A DNA stretch of 64,000 nt. Origin: Rhabdornis inornatus. Lineage: Eukaryota > Chordata > Aves > Passeriformes > Rhabdornithidae. Both the position numbers and the translations under genes were made by a program. Shown here piece by piece: positions 1 to 12,601 of the stretch. The notes beneath the pieces were generated by a model, which worked only from the letters and a program-made list of their open reading frames with translations, was not told the DNA's origin and did not search any database. The first letter of the stretch is position 1; each line of letters begins with the position of its first letter. The stretch lies in the NCBI GenBank assembly GCA_013397075.1, contig VWZS01007473.1:372001-436000 (forward strand), read 5' to 3'.

Positions 1-1649
1 AAGCATTTCTACAAGTTGTATGCACTGGATTTAGTTTTCTGTGCCTCAGGAACATTTTTGACCTTCCTCATAGGAACTTCAATCCTGTACCCCAGTGAGG
101 CAGCAGAATTCCCAGCACCTAATAAGTTTATCATCTGTGCTGAAGTAATGAAAACAATCCCTCCAATGACCACCTTTGTGCAATATTTTGCAGTTTTTTT
201 GCTTTATTTATTTCTGTGATTTGAGAAAGACCTGCATAAACAGGTGGATTTGACCATGGCAAATCTGTGTCAAATGCCCAGAGTTAATGAGAAGAGTAGG
301 GCAGCATCTCTGAGCCTAAGTAGTGCAGTTCCTTAAATAAAGTTCTAAATTATAGCTGTATATAATATAATGTTTTCATTATTAATCTATGGCTTTTTGC
401 CAATACCATATTAATCATTAAAAGAGCAATGTTTTGATAGCTTTATTTATATTTGAATGTGTATGAAACACTTGCTTTTGTATATATTATATATGTTTTA
501 TATAAACCTCTTACACATTTTATTTTTTAAAATTGCAAATTGCATAAGTTGGGGAAAGAAAGTACATGTTTGTGAGATAAATTTGTAACACATTTACTGA
601 TGAGTATACTTTTTGTCTCCAGTTTCATTTCCCCTGTTTTGGCTTTCAAAATAAAACTGTGTAGTAAGGGCAAGACAAAAATTGCTGGGCTTTTCAGAAC
701 AGTGAAAACGTGCCAGAGTATCTGTTTAACAGTTTTAAAAGCTCTAAGTTTGTTAGTGATTTCTGTTGAGTAGAATTAATTTTTTTCACAATTGTTTGCA
801 TCGTCTTGCTATCATGAATGCATTTCTTAAGCCTTTCTTGAGAATGTCTCTCTCAGCCTTCATCTCTTGTCAAATAATTAGGCTGTCCAACTCTGTGTAT
901 GTTTCCTCTTTAAAATCAAGCACTTGCTGTTTTAATGATTGTCATAATATAATATATTTTTTTCCTGAGATAATTGCACACTCATTAAATAACTACTGTA
1001 ATTGTCTTTGAAATGTGCCAAAAGAGAAGCATTTTTGTAGAAAGTAGTTAACAGATGGCAGGCATAGGAACAAAGCTTCTGGCTGGGTCAAATTACAGGA
1101 GTAAAATAGCAAGGTGAGACTAGCTGATAAAAATAAGTTAAATTTATATTCTTTTTTTTAATGATAATGCAGGGTAAGCATGGTTGAATAATCTAAATAA
1201 CTATTTGGAAATAGATGTCTTGTTAACACTGAAAACTATAAAGCAATTCATTAATGTGAAAGTACTGATATAATTGTGCAATTATAGTGTCTGGAAGAAG
1301 TGATACCTAATTACAGAGAAAAGAAGAAAAAAAAAATCCATGTTAAATTGTCTTCTAAAGACAGCAACCCATTCTATAGGCTGTTAAAGCTGTAGTTCCA
1401 TGTATATCTAAACTGTAATAAATTATGGAGGGAAAAAGCTCCTATTCTTTCACTTTGTCTTGTGTCAATGCAACATTAGGGCTATGACCTGAACTGGGAT
1501 ACTCCTTCAGGTACAGAGAAACTGGACTTTTTTTGTCAAGTGTCTTTGTCCAGAATACAAGTTCCTGGTTTAGTTCTCTCAGTTGCACATGTTCTGTAGA
1601 CGTAGTGGAGGGGAGCTTGTCAATGCACACAAATACCTGAAGGTTTCAA

Positions 1650-1907
1650 GAGCATGGGGCCAGGCTCATTCCAGTTGTGCCCAGTGACAGGACAAGGGGC
1701 ACAAACTGAAACACAGGAGCTTCCATCTAAATATGAGGAAAAACTGCTTTCCTGTGAGGGTGACAGAGCTCTGGAACAGCCTGCCCAGAGAGGTTCTGAA
1801 ATCTCCTCCTACTCAGGAGCTGTCTGGACACCATCCTTCACAACCTGTCCTAGGGGACTGAACTACATGATCTCCAGAGGTCCCTTCCAACCTCAGCCAT
1901 TCTGTGA
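1650..1907 (+). mobile_element. CR1 non-LTR retrotransposon, 5'-truncated 3' end
   Basis: The sequence follows the conserved 3' end of avian CR1 LINEs: a GTGCCCAGTGACAGGACAAG block, GAGCTCTGGAACAGCCTGCC, ATGATCTCCAGAGGTCCCTT, then CCATTCTGTGAG at the end. CR1 copies are usually 5'-truncated and end in short 8-bp-type repeats rather than poly(A), which fits. The orientation matches the + strand. The chance open frame 1654-2088 reads through this element and is not a gene. The start is approximate. It is the best single clue that the host is a bird or other reptile-lineage animal. Confidence 0.93.
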
Positions 1908-4900
1908 GAGAGGGAGGAGTGGGAAGCATTATATTCTGGAGTACAGCAAAACAGCTGTGCATGGGCCTGCAGCCTTAAATGCAGAGAGTGCAAGTGGACT
2001 CATTGTGGGACTGCCATTGGCTCCAGTAACCACTAACCTGTTTCAACTAACACTCTTATCTAGACTCTGCATTTTTGAGTGGTTTTGAACATACCATTCA
2101 TTGCCTGTAAAACTTCAGAGCAGCGTTTTATCTTGAGACATTTTGTAGAAAATCAACACTTTATGAAGTATGAGTGAAGTGTTATGTCTGAAAGAGCAGC
2201 AGAACTTGTAAAGATGTTAACCAGTAGTGTGGTTTTGAAGCCAGAGAAGCTGATAATTTCGAATTCATGTGGCTTTTGTCCAGACGTCTGTGTGTTTTGT
2301 GCACTCAGGTTTTGCAATTTTTTAGCTATTATGTTATTTCTAAATATATAGGTAGATCAAAATAATTTTCAACACTTTGTCTCCCAAACAGCGTCCTGCA
2401 TCTGGAGACGTATTGTTTTCTTTGTTTATTATCAGGTTTTAAAAAAATTGCTCAATTTCTTGGTTACACAGATTTCTATGAGTGTCTGTCATCAGATGTT
2501 GAGTGGATTGAATTTGGGATCTCTTAAGGCTAATAAATATAAATTAGTGGGTTTTTTAGGATGATGAGACCGGGAATTCTAATGCTGATTTCAGTAAGCA
2601 TGATAAATGAAGCTAGGAATGTAGCTTTAGGCTAGAAAAGATGACAAGTCTTACATTTTTGAAAGCTGTGTAATTTGTAGCAGAGATTGATTTTTCTTTC
2701 ATAAATGTGGCAGGTTTTCTTTTGTGTGGATTATTTGGCTTGTATTTGTACTTACTTGAGTTTTTTTGTTCCCTTGATATGTTACTGTGAAGGCAGCATT
2801 TTAATTTATATCTCCTGAAATTGTTCCCATGTTTTACATACTGCTTGCTCAGGAGTTAGCCATGTTTGAAAATAATTTCAATAATCATATATGAGTGCAT
2901 AATGCTGTTGAGCAGCATATTGAATTGCAAACCAGAATTTGAGTCACAGATTGATAGGAAGGCATCTTTAAGAGATATTAATGTCCTCACAATTTAGTTT
3001 TAGTTTATATCTTGGAAAGAAAAGAAAAGTTAGCCTTAGTGTTAAAGAAGTCATTGCAAATATTGTGGTTCTGAGATTTTTGCGTATTTTCTTAGAGTTT
3101 GAAACGTTTCAAAATGATAGTTCTACTGATAGATTTTTAAAATAATCTTAAGTAATCTTAAAAGGAATTGTTTCACTGTAGCTTATTTTTTAATGAGCAC
3201 CACAATACAGAGATTTCTTTCCTAATATTTTAAGCAAACTCACAAGAAAAGCATAGCTTCTGTGCTTTTTGAGACTTGCAGCATGCTATGGCTTCCAGGA
3301 TCTGTTTGTATTCCTCAGAAGGATAGGAAGATGCAGTACAGTGCATTGTTTATCATTAAGTCATTGCAGCAGTTGTCCATGAGGCCTAGGTATGGCTCAG
3401 CCTGATGTGTAAACTTTGTTGTAGCAGGAACTTTGGTCCTTGGAACTCTTAAAAGCACAAACCAGTTGTTAGAGAACCCAAGCTGTCACAGGGTAGGCAG
3501 GTAAATTATTTAAGGAACATCTAAGTGACAAAAACAGACATGTGTCTTACTGTCTTTGAGTTCAGTAAGAACAATTTTTAAAATAAATTAGGCAAATTTA
3601 TTTTGATGTGTCTGTATTGTAGCTCCTATTTATATCATCCTTTGGAGGATTCATTGACGTGCAATCATGCAGTGTTTGAAATCTGATCAACTCCTGACAC
3701 CACATGAGATATGTGTTTTCTGGTGCCAGCCCAGTGTGCTTTCTGACTTAATGTGGTTTAATTGCAAATGTGTAAAGGCTTTGAGTGATTTTAGATTTCA
3801 GAAATGGTGACCCAGCCTTGCTTGTTGGGGACAGAGGTACAGAGGGGCTCCTGCTTGTGACCATGCTTGAGGATGCCCTTGGCAGCACACTGTGGTTTCT
3901 AGCCAGGCTGTCACTCTGCTCTGTGTTGGTGACAGTTTCTGCTGACTTCACCTCTGTTACAGATAAAAATTTCTTGGCCTTTACAGTGGGTCTAGTCCTG
4001 CCACTTTTACTAGTAGCCAGACTCAGTTGAGGTTAGAAACATAACCATAGCAGTAATGCAGTAATTTCTCAAAACCTGTCTTGCAACTTTTTTTTTTTTT
4101 TTTAAACAACTTTTTCTGTTTGATCCCTACCAAAAGTTCTTTTATGGTTTACTACTATGAAGCTCTTGGATGCTGTGTTCTTTAGAAATTTTATAGGAGA
4201 CTTTTGGGGAAGAAATAGTTTGGTTTTTTTGCTTTTTGGGTTTCATTTGCCTGAAAGCAAACTGTTGTTCACTGGTAGTATCCTCTGATTTGGGACTTCT
4301 TATTTTTGAACCATCACCCTTTTTGATAAATTCCTTTTCTTTAGGCATCTTGTTTTACTCCTTAACTAGGGGGAAGGATTTTCTTCATGAATATTTAATT
4401 GAGAAAACTAGATTTAAGAGAAGTAGTTTCATTAGGTTAGCATATATGCTAAAGGATTCTTTTGAACTGAAGATTTTGGCATATAAAGCTGCTAAAGTAG
4501 TTCATTGAAGCTGAAACAAAAAATTTGTAAGTTTTTTGAATGGAAGTGGAAGAAATATGCCCCCTCTTTGATTTAAATGGAAATATGCCGTGTAGTCAGA
4601 ACTGATTAGTGACTCCCCAGCTGTTGATGTTAAAAATAGTTTTCCCAATTTCTGTCATATATATTTTAGTGTTAAGTGCTGGGTTTAATGTTAAGTGCTT
4701 TTTTTTTTTAATCTCACTGAAATTGTGAATGTTGAAAACACTTTGTATACTCTGTAAGCTACTGAGTAATACTACAAGAAAAAAAAGCATGTTCAAAGAT
4801 TAAGTAAACTTTAAAACTTAACTGCTTCTAGGGAATAAAATTATTGTAGAGAGATGTTACATGCTAGCCTTTCTGAATATGCAATCTGTTTTGATTTAAA

Positions 4901-7900
4901 CATCTGTCATGATTGGTATTTCCCTCTTAGTCAAATGATACCTATTTTTCACATCTGTCATCTTATCAACAATACTTCATTGTTCTGCTACAAACAAGCA
5001 CTGAAAATGCATACTTTAAAAAAAGGAAAAAGTTTTAAAAAAGGCTGCCAATATTACTATAGGATCATTTCCTATGGACTGATCAAGACAATGATCCATT
5101 GCAGCATGTTTTTCCAGTAGCTTTTATACTTTGAATAAGCTGGTTCACTTATCTTCTAATTGAATTGGTTTTTACCATTGCACTCAATGTATTATAAAAT
5201 GTGAGCAGAATTTGGTAAACTAGGCTGTTAAAGCATGCTGTGGAAGAAAAGCTACCTCTGTACTTTGTTCAATGTGTGGTTGTTTCTCTGACCTAGCCTG
5301 ACTTCCCTTTCTGTAGGTATTTGCAGAAGTGAGCCACTGAGACAAAAGGTGGGCAGCTTCCTGCTGGTTCTGAAGAGATTTTGCCCACTTGCCCTTCCTT
5401 TTATCCCTTCAGCAGGTTCACTGACTCCTCCAAGTAGCAGAAGAGTACCAAGAACAGACCATGGAAGGTTGTGCAGTTTACAACCTTTAACACCTGGAAT
5501 GTCTTCTGAATGTGGGCTGATAACAAACTCAGAGATTGGGAGAACTAGGGGATAGTGGAAGGAAATACTGACAGCAGTAAGCTTCCTAAAGATAAAAGTG
5601 TTTGTTTTTTTTTTCAATCATTAAAATACGTTCTTACAAGGCCACTTCCATGAGAGATGTAGAACACTGTAACTGAAGTTTTGACAAGAACCAACAACCA
5701 TTAAGGTCCTGTTGCTTTTTCTTGCTCAGAGATGGATGCTGTACTGGTTTTTAGTGTGATTGGGACATGCATGCTGAAGCTACCTTGGATGCTGGGATTA
5801 AGGGGAAAGAAAGCTCTTCACGTGATGCTCTTTTCAAAGGTAGTTTGGGTGGGTTTTTGTCTTCTGTCTTCTTCTGTGGTTGATAAGGGAAAAAACCCAT
5901 GGGAAAATAACTTTCTTAGTGGCACACAAAAGTGGTGGTCATATAGAACATGAGTGGGTAAGTGGCAACGTGTGAAAATTCAGTTTAATTTTGAGTTTGT
6001 TGCAATTTTGTTTTTTGTTCTGAAGGCTTCTGCAGTCAATTCTTCATGATTTTACCTTTAAATCATCATTTAAGAGGATTTTGTCACCTTAAATTAGAGC
6101 AGTTTCAGCTAATGTTATGTTTTACTAGAGTTTAAAAGGTCATTAAAAAAAGTAATGGGGATAGAAGATGTCTGGCTTTATGTGTTAAATAAACTTTTCC
6201 AATTGTAAAATCAGGCATACGTATGTGCATGTGTTCCAGAAGAAGCAAGTTTTTATCTGTACTGTCCGAGACTGTATTGGCTCATGTTAGAGTTCAGTGG
6301 ATCGATATCTTTTAGAGCTTTACCAGGGGATTTTGAACCCTAATGACTACTCTTTTTAAAACAGAAATATCTGTTTGATTTTTCTTGTCTGTAGCTATTT
6401 GGTGAAGTATTTTACAGACTTATTTCCAGATGCCCACATAAGACTTGTTTCAAACAGTAAACTGAAATCTGAATTACATTTTATAGAGAGTTCAGTCATC
6501 CCTGTTTTTTAAGGAGTCAAGTAATTGCAAAATTTGTAAGGTTAAGATTAGGCAATAATGTGAGAAATAAACAGAAGGGTTTCTTGCTGGACCATTTTGA
6601 CCCTTAAATTAAAGAACAAAATCTTACTGTAGAGGTATGGCATGACTGTGAATTTGATCTGAGCCTAGTAACTCAATGGTGCATCCACCAGGTGTCTTGG
6701 ATATGATAGTAACATTTTTTTTTCATGGCTTTCATGGAGCCCATGGTTTTCTCATGGCAAGTGTAGTGATACTGCCATACTGCACCAAGAGGTGTGCCCT
6801 GCATCAGGTTTACAGCAGTGCAAGTTCTGGGTGTTCTGGCCCTGCATGTGAAAAAGAGCACAGATAAGTTTTGCTGAGGCAGTGGGTTTTGTTGGCATTG
6901 CCTACCATTTTCCAAATAGCTCTTACATTACAGACTGGAACCCAAGAGAAGTGGGTTCATGATGGGCACAGAACACCAAGCCACTGAAAACTGAAACACA
7001 TTAAATGCAGCAGCTTGGCAGAGCAAGCAGGATGAAGTTCTCAATTTCTTTCATTTCCTGGCAATTTAGTCTGCTCCATTACATAGTGCCTCCTTTAAGA
7101 GCTACTGTGCAAATTACACACAGTTTTCATACCACTACTAAATATCCAGAAAAATATTCTAACTATAGTTGGCACTGAGCCCCAGAATACTTTCTTCAAA
7201 CCATCTCTTTCAAATGGAAGTAAAATGTGTGCTGCAGACTCATTCTGTAACTTCTGATGCTACCCCTGCAGCATGCCCAGGTTAGCAGCTGCTTCCATTG
7301 ATGTGATCTTCCCCGCATGAATAAGGCAGGTCACTGGTTAAGAAGCTGCTACTAATGACAACCATGGTATCTTTACTATATTAGTGGCAAAACATGATTA
7401 CTGATATTATTATTGGGTTCTGTAGCACTGAGATGTGAAAAAACACCCTATATGGAGAGTGTGACATGCCAACAGGTGCATGTTTCATCTTAGAAACATG
7501 ACTAGTTTAAGGCTGCTGACCTTTCCATTAGTGTTTTCATTTCCACAGAAATTTAAAATTTGGTTATAAGCATGGCGCTAAATGCCTTGTGAGGCATAAA
7601 CCACATTCACATCCCAAATCACAGATGTATGTTCTGAAGTGACTGTTACAGAGATAAAAACTGTTGTCTGGCTGCAGTGCTGCAATTGGTAGCCATTCAT
7701 TTACCAACATTATAGATAGCAAGTATGGAAGATGAAAAACATAGACTATCACCTGGTATTTTTTTTTAATTTATCTGTAGCGTGTCTATTTTAATTTGGG
7801 TTAGGTTTCATAAATGTGTGTCTTGAAATTCTGTATCCATCAAGTACTGAGACATTCATTAGCAGTTATAATAAGCTAGAAAAAGAAGGAAGTGTATTAT

Positions 7901-9910
7901 CAGCATATTAAAAGAACCACAATTTGGAATACTTCATTGGCTCTCTTAATAGTTCCATATATGCACCAAAGAGAATGGAAAAATGATAGAACCCCACAGA
8001 TCTTCATTTGCCAGTGCTCTTGGCTTTGTGAAGCAATCCCAGCAGATGGTGTGGGGCAACTGTTGAAGAAAATAAAATGCAGTTCAGAAGGAACTCTGTA
8101 GGGAGTTGTCTCTGGAGTAAAGAAACCCTGTTGCATATTTAGGTGATCTTCCCATTAGTTGTACAGAAGTAGCCTGATTAACTGAAAATCTCATTTCAGT
8201 TTACTGTCTAAAGAAAACATATTTTGTTGGGATTGCCATGCAGCAAAGGAGATGCCTTTCTGCATGCATGTGGGGTGACACACATGAATATTTTAAGTAA
8301 CCTTCTAGAGACAGACTCTGTAAAGGCGGTGAATTTTTGGGTTTTTTTTAACAGATAAACTTTTTAATTACAAATCCATCATTAAAAGTCACTAGAGGAC
8401 TTATTTTTGCGGACTGTTCTAGAGGAAGGACGTTCAGAGTACTAGTATGGAATTCAGAAGTCATTGAGTTGAGTTCATGCTTTGGGGATTTTTTTCAAGT
8501 TGCATTCCTAAATACAATTTTATAATTCAAAGGATGAATGGATATACCTTTAAGATTTTTCACTGTAGTGAGTTGAAACTGCAGTTTTCAAATTTTCATG
8601 TGATTATAATGTGAAAAAACAAGAAGCTAATTTGGATGAAGTCTCCATACAATTGATTACTGTAAGTCATGCAATGTTTTTATTTGTATCATGGTTCTGA
8701 TATTAATACTGTTTTGGTGACTTGACATTCACAAAGAGATGCCGTGTTGAGTAATAAATATGAACAAAGTTGATGTAGTAATGCGTGAAGATAAAGTTTC
8801 CAGATGGCTAATTTTAGCTGCTTTTAGTGCAGTTGATGTCAAGGTCATCTTGATTTCCTGAGGACCTGGTAGACTGTCAAGAACTTGTTAGGCTCTCAAG
8901 GCAGACAGTACTTTGTCTGAGCATCGTCCTGCAGGTGTGTACTGCTACCAGCAGGAGTGAAAGAATCACTCAAGGCATTGCAGATGTAAACCTCAGCTTT
9001 CTGTTGTTAGACTCCTTAGGGTCATAATTTAGCTCTTAGTGGTAGCTAGTCTAAGTGGTCAGTAGATCCACAAGTGAAAAACATTATTTCAATAACATGC
9101 CTTGTATAATTCAATCACAAATGTGTGACTTGTTAAAATTTCAGAGAAAAGCATAGTCAGTTCCTAGAGTATATCAAGAATGGGTGTGACTTCAGAGTGA
9201 TACCTAGTCTGAAAGTTTTTGTACACACACAGAATTGAAAGTAATGTTTCTTCTTGTGAGTGGCCACAGCTACTGTAGGAAAGGTGTTCTTACAGTGGAA
9301 GCCATGTTTTATTATTGGAACAGATAAGGCAGGATTTGGGAGGGTTCTCTAGGAGGTAGAAGTGGTTTGGGTGTCAAACTCTCCTTCTCCTTGGGGCTTC
9401 CTTTGTAGTGATATGCAGAGGATGTGAAGGAATTTGTTGTTGTGGAGCAAATGAAAATGGGTTTAGGCTTTAGAGGAGAAAGACCTGATGCCTGTAAGTG
9501 TTGAGGGTGGTGGTTTGTCCTTGCTGGGGGAAGGACTGTTATGTCAGTGAAGGTCTTCAAATGCGTGTCCTATGCAACCACAACAAAGTGTTGGAGGAAA
9601 TGCCTTTCTATGAAAAGCCTCCTCAGCAGAGTACTGCTGGCTATTGGAAAGATGCTCTTATGATTCTGCTTCTTGATAGTGTCTGGTAATTTGACTGCTT
9701 TTACATTGTTTAACTAAGAAATCATTCAGATATGTGTAGGGTACCTTCTACTCCTGTGAGACAGCATGTCAAATTCCCTTGAATTGTGCCAAAAAGATGC
9801 TCCCCTGGCTGTGGATCAGGGCATGTGTGGGGAATTCTACAGCTGTTGTCTGATCTGTTCCCTGAATATTTTTCTGGGCCAGCTCTGTGGTGTGAGCACC
9901 AGCAGGGCCC

Positions 9911-10085
9911 ATACCTGCTGCTGCTAATGGCTTTTGCAGGCAGCAGCAGTAGTGTGAATTTGAGGTGATTCCTGCCAATTTCCCTGCTGCCCACAGGATT
10001 GCGTGGAGCAGCAGGGAACTGACAGGAGGCTTGTTCCCTGCACTCGGCTGCTGCTTGGCAAAGCCATTAGCAGCAGCAGATACCC
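9911..10085. repeat. Long imperfect foldback (inverted repeat)
   Basis: Two arms of about 80 bases are reverse complements with scattered mismatches and a short centre near 9998. Outer arm cores are TGCTGCTGCTAATGGCTTT (9916-9934) and its complement at about 10058-10078. Inner cores are TCCCTGCTGC (9981-9990) and GCAGCAGGGA (10008-10017). The two core pairs share the same centre, so this is one structure rather than two chance matches. It could be a non-autonomous palindromic element or two old head-to-head copies. No flanking target-site duplication was established. Confidence 0.75.
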
Positions 10086-10285
10086 TGGAGCTCCCTCTGT
10101 GCAGACTCAAGACAACATTGCATTGCTTTGCATTCGCTCATGTTTGGATGATTATCTTTGCAATCGTGAAAAGTACAAACCTATTTTTCCAAATAAAATC
10201 TTCAGGTTTTAAATATGTGGTGGCCTCAGGGTTTTTCTTTCCACCTTCTCCTATATGTTTGTCAGTTAAAATTTGTTTCTTATTC

Positions 10286-10319
10286 TAGATGGAATAGGTT
10301 TGTAGATGGAATAGGTTTG
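10286..10319. repeat. 17-bp tandem duplication
   Basis: TAGATGGAATAGGTTTG occurs twice in direct succession with no mismatch. It looks like a simple replication-slippage duplication, with no coding context. Confidence 0.9.
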
Positions 10320-12060
10320 TGATATATTCCTTTAGGATGTTTTCACTGTGTTCCGTCTCAGTGAGGGGGAGGGGTATTTTCAGCTTGCAAAAGGCTTTGC
10401 CCTTTTTTTTTTGTAGATACTGGAGAACCTTTGAAATGGTTTTCATTGTGCAAGATGATTTACAACTGTTCAGTCATTTTATAGCTGTGCATATTTTTGA
10501 ATCGTGAAATTATTGCCAGAATAAAAGAGCTCTGCTAGATTAAATGGCTTTTGTTGCTAAGTACATATAGATTCTGTCCTCTGTAGTGCAAGCATGTTTC
10601 ATGTTCTAATCTCAAAACACTCGTGTTGCTTTCCAGTTTTGGTTTTTGTGACAATGGTGACTTTCTTGATGAAGGTTTGATTATACATTTATTTGGCTTA
10701 GAATGGCTGGCTGGTGCCTTCCTGCATCTTTGTGAATGTCATTTCCATATGGTTAGAAATGTCATAGCAAAATTTAAAAAACCCCATGGTCTGGGATTTC
10801 TAACAAATAGCTTAATGTTTGTGGCAGTGCAAGAAGCAGAACTCAGAAGGGATAGTACAGAGCAAGACGCAGAGGAATTACAACATAGAGGAGCCTCGTC
10901 CAGCATACTCACAGTTCTACACTAAGAGTGTAGTAAATGTCGTTGAGGAATAAATTGGGAAGCAGCTTTGAGCTCTGAGAAAATGTAGCAAAGATACTTT
11001 TTTTTAAAAGAATAAAACATCTAGAAAGAGACCATGAAAGGATTCATGAAAAAAACACCATTTCTGGATTACCTACTTAAGTATTAAACATTTTTTGTTT
11101 GTTTGGAATATTTCTGACCCAGAAATATTCAAGAACCCACCAATCTAACAGTACCAGCTTTAGCAGCATTTGGCTTCTAGAGCTGAAATTATACCAACAG
11201 TACACTAGGAATTTTTTTTTTTTTTGTTTAGCTGATCTCAAAATGTAGGACAGTTGGTTATTTACCATTTTTACTAAGATATTAAATAATAACCCTAAAT
11301 TATAAATCCCTGTAATTTACTATAGTTACTGTAAGCATAATGTAGAAACATCTTAGCTAGAGTTCTCAAAAGTAAATTTAAAATGTAGCAATTGTCCTTG
11401 TGATGCTGTTGTATATTTACAGAAATATCCTTGAATTTAAGTGGTATTGTTAAGAAAATAATTAATTCAAAGTACTGGTACCACTAGTGTTTCTACTGGA
11501 CAAGGAACTTAATTTTGAAATCAGTCTTAAATAGAAGTGAAATTATCTAATGACTAATCTTAACAATCTCAAAATCCTTGCCACATTAAATTTTCTATGG
11601 AAAAACAAATATCTTGCAAAATAAAGGTATATGTATATATTGAGCAAAACAGAAATCAAGTCCTGATCTTTCTTCCTTCTTCTTGAGTGGGCTTTTGAAA
11701 ATCAAGGGTATTGCTAGGATGGAGCTACGCTGTCAAAAGCTTCTTGTTTTTTTTTTAAATAACCTTGCAAAAACCCCAGTCTTCTTTTTGGTTTAATTTG
11801 GTATGTTCACAGTACGTATTTTCAAGGTTGTCTGATTTTTTTAAAATAGCACTTTAACCCAACCTGGGAATGAAGAGGCGCTTACCAGAGAGCCGTGTCC
11901 CGAGGAGGTCTCCACTGCAGGGTCCCGCAGGTCTGGGCAGGGGCAGAGGGATAAAACAGAGCAGTTCTTCCATTTTCTGTAGGAAGCAGGGAAGCCTGTC
12001 AGCAAATTATTATAGTCACTGTTACCATCTTATACTAATGAAGTAAATGCAAGAAAAATA

Positions 12061-12076
12061 TTTTTTTTTTTTTTTT
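12061..12076. repeat. T16 homopolymer at the upstream edge of the CpG island
   Basis: Sixteen consecutive T bases. The sequence switches from AT-rich to GC-rich about 50 bases further on. No retroposon body abuts it. Confidence 0.9.
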
Positions 12077-12273
12077 AAATCAAAAAGTATATTTGAGAGC
12101 AAAATCTGCTGGTGGATTTGCAAAAGCCACAGGCTGGGATTCGGCCGCTGTGTCCCCGTGCCCTCCCCCGGGGCTGGAGCCGCAGGGTTGCGGTGCAGCG
12201 AGGTCCAGCACGGCACAGCGCCCGGTTCCCACGGTTTTCCAGGGGAGCGAGCAGCCGCTGTGGGCGGCGCTGC

Positions 12274-12292
12274 GGGCGGGGAGCGGGAAGGG
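12274..12292 (+). other. G-quadruplex motif 1 in promoter
   Basis: Four G-tracts of at least three bases at 12274-12276, 12278-12281, 12285-12287 and 12290-12292 are separated by loops of 1-3 bases. This satisfies the standard G3 N1-7 pattern on the + strand. Confidence 0.8.
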
Positions 12293-12474
12293 TTAAAGCC
12301 GATCCCCGCGGGGGTTAAACGTGGAGCCTAATGGAATAATGACGGGTAGCACCATCTGCTGGCCTAGTTCCGCGGGGAGCGGGTCTAACCAGCGCTAATA
12401 TTGGCGCTGATGCCTTTTGATGCTTTGTGCGTTTCTTTCCGCGCTTTGTTGGGATCCGGCGGTCCGCGCACGGC

Positions 12475-12495
12475 GGGGCCGGGCCGGGCCGGGGG
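12475..12495 (+). other. G-quadruplex motif 2 in promoter
   Basis: G-tracts at 12475-12478, 12481-12483, 12486-12488 and 12491-12495 are separated by CC dinucleotide loops. This is a compact canonical quadruplex pattern on the coding strand, about 200 bases upstream of the W1 start codon. Confidence 0.85.
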
Positions 12496-12582
12496 CGGCG
12501 GGTGCGCGCCGGGCAGGGCGCGGGGATGCTGCTGAAGCGAGCGAGCGCTCGGGGAGGGCTGTGCGCGGCCCGGCTGCCGCTC

Positions 12583-12601
12583 GCTAAATAGGCCATTTAG
12601 C
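12583..12601. promoter_or_regulatory. Palindromic CArG/MEF2-like site
   Basis: GCTAAATAGGCCATTTAGC is a near-perfect palindrome: GCTAAAT and ATTTAGC arms around GGCC, with one extra A. Read on the minus strand it contains CCTATTTAGC, one mismatch from the SRF CArG box CC(A/T)6GG. It is an AT-rich island inside GC-rich promoter DNA about 80 bases upstream of the W1 ATG. Binding is not shown. Confidence 0.4.

Larger units (their letters stand above)
1..11800. other. Non-coding stretch, probably an upstream CHD9 intron
   Basis: AT-rich sequence with no exon I can support: no open frame combines good splice sites with recognisable protein. It contains one CR1 fragment (1650-1907), a foldback repeat (9911-10085), a 17-bp tandem duplication (10286-10319) and homopolymer runs such as the T-run near 4090. 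It lies upstream of an internal CHD9 promoter. The long N-terminal CHD9 exon is missing from the window, so an intron of the long transcript is likelier than intergenic DNA. That is inference. Confidence 0.6.

Noticed and set aside
564..564. tRNA, rRNA or CRISPR anywhere in the window
   Set aside because: No cloverleaf with A/B boxes, rRNA core sequence or regularly spaced repeats was seen; the coordinate is nominal.
1654..2088. 144-codon open frame on the + strand
   Set aside because: Mostly the CR1 3' end read through by chance; the translation has no protein character.
3785..4030. Hydrophobic 81-codon frame as a membrane protein
   Set aside because: No splice or start context, and the opposite strand is equally open; composition artefact.
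9911..10085. microRNA precursor
   Set aside because: The stem is too long and mismatched for a typical 70-base precursor, and no mature sequence is recognised.
9765..10290. Cluster of small frames on both strands around the foldback
   Set aside because: Explained by the inverted repeat itself, which gives matching frames on both strands.
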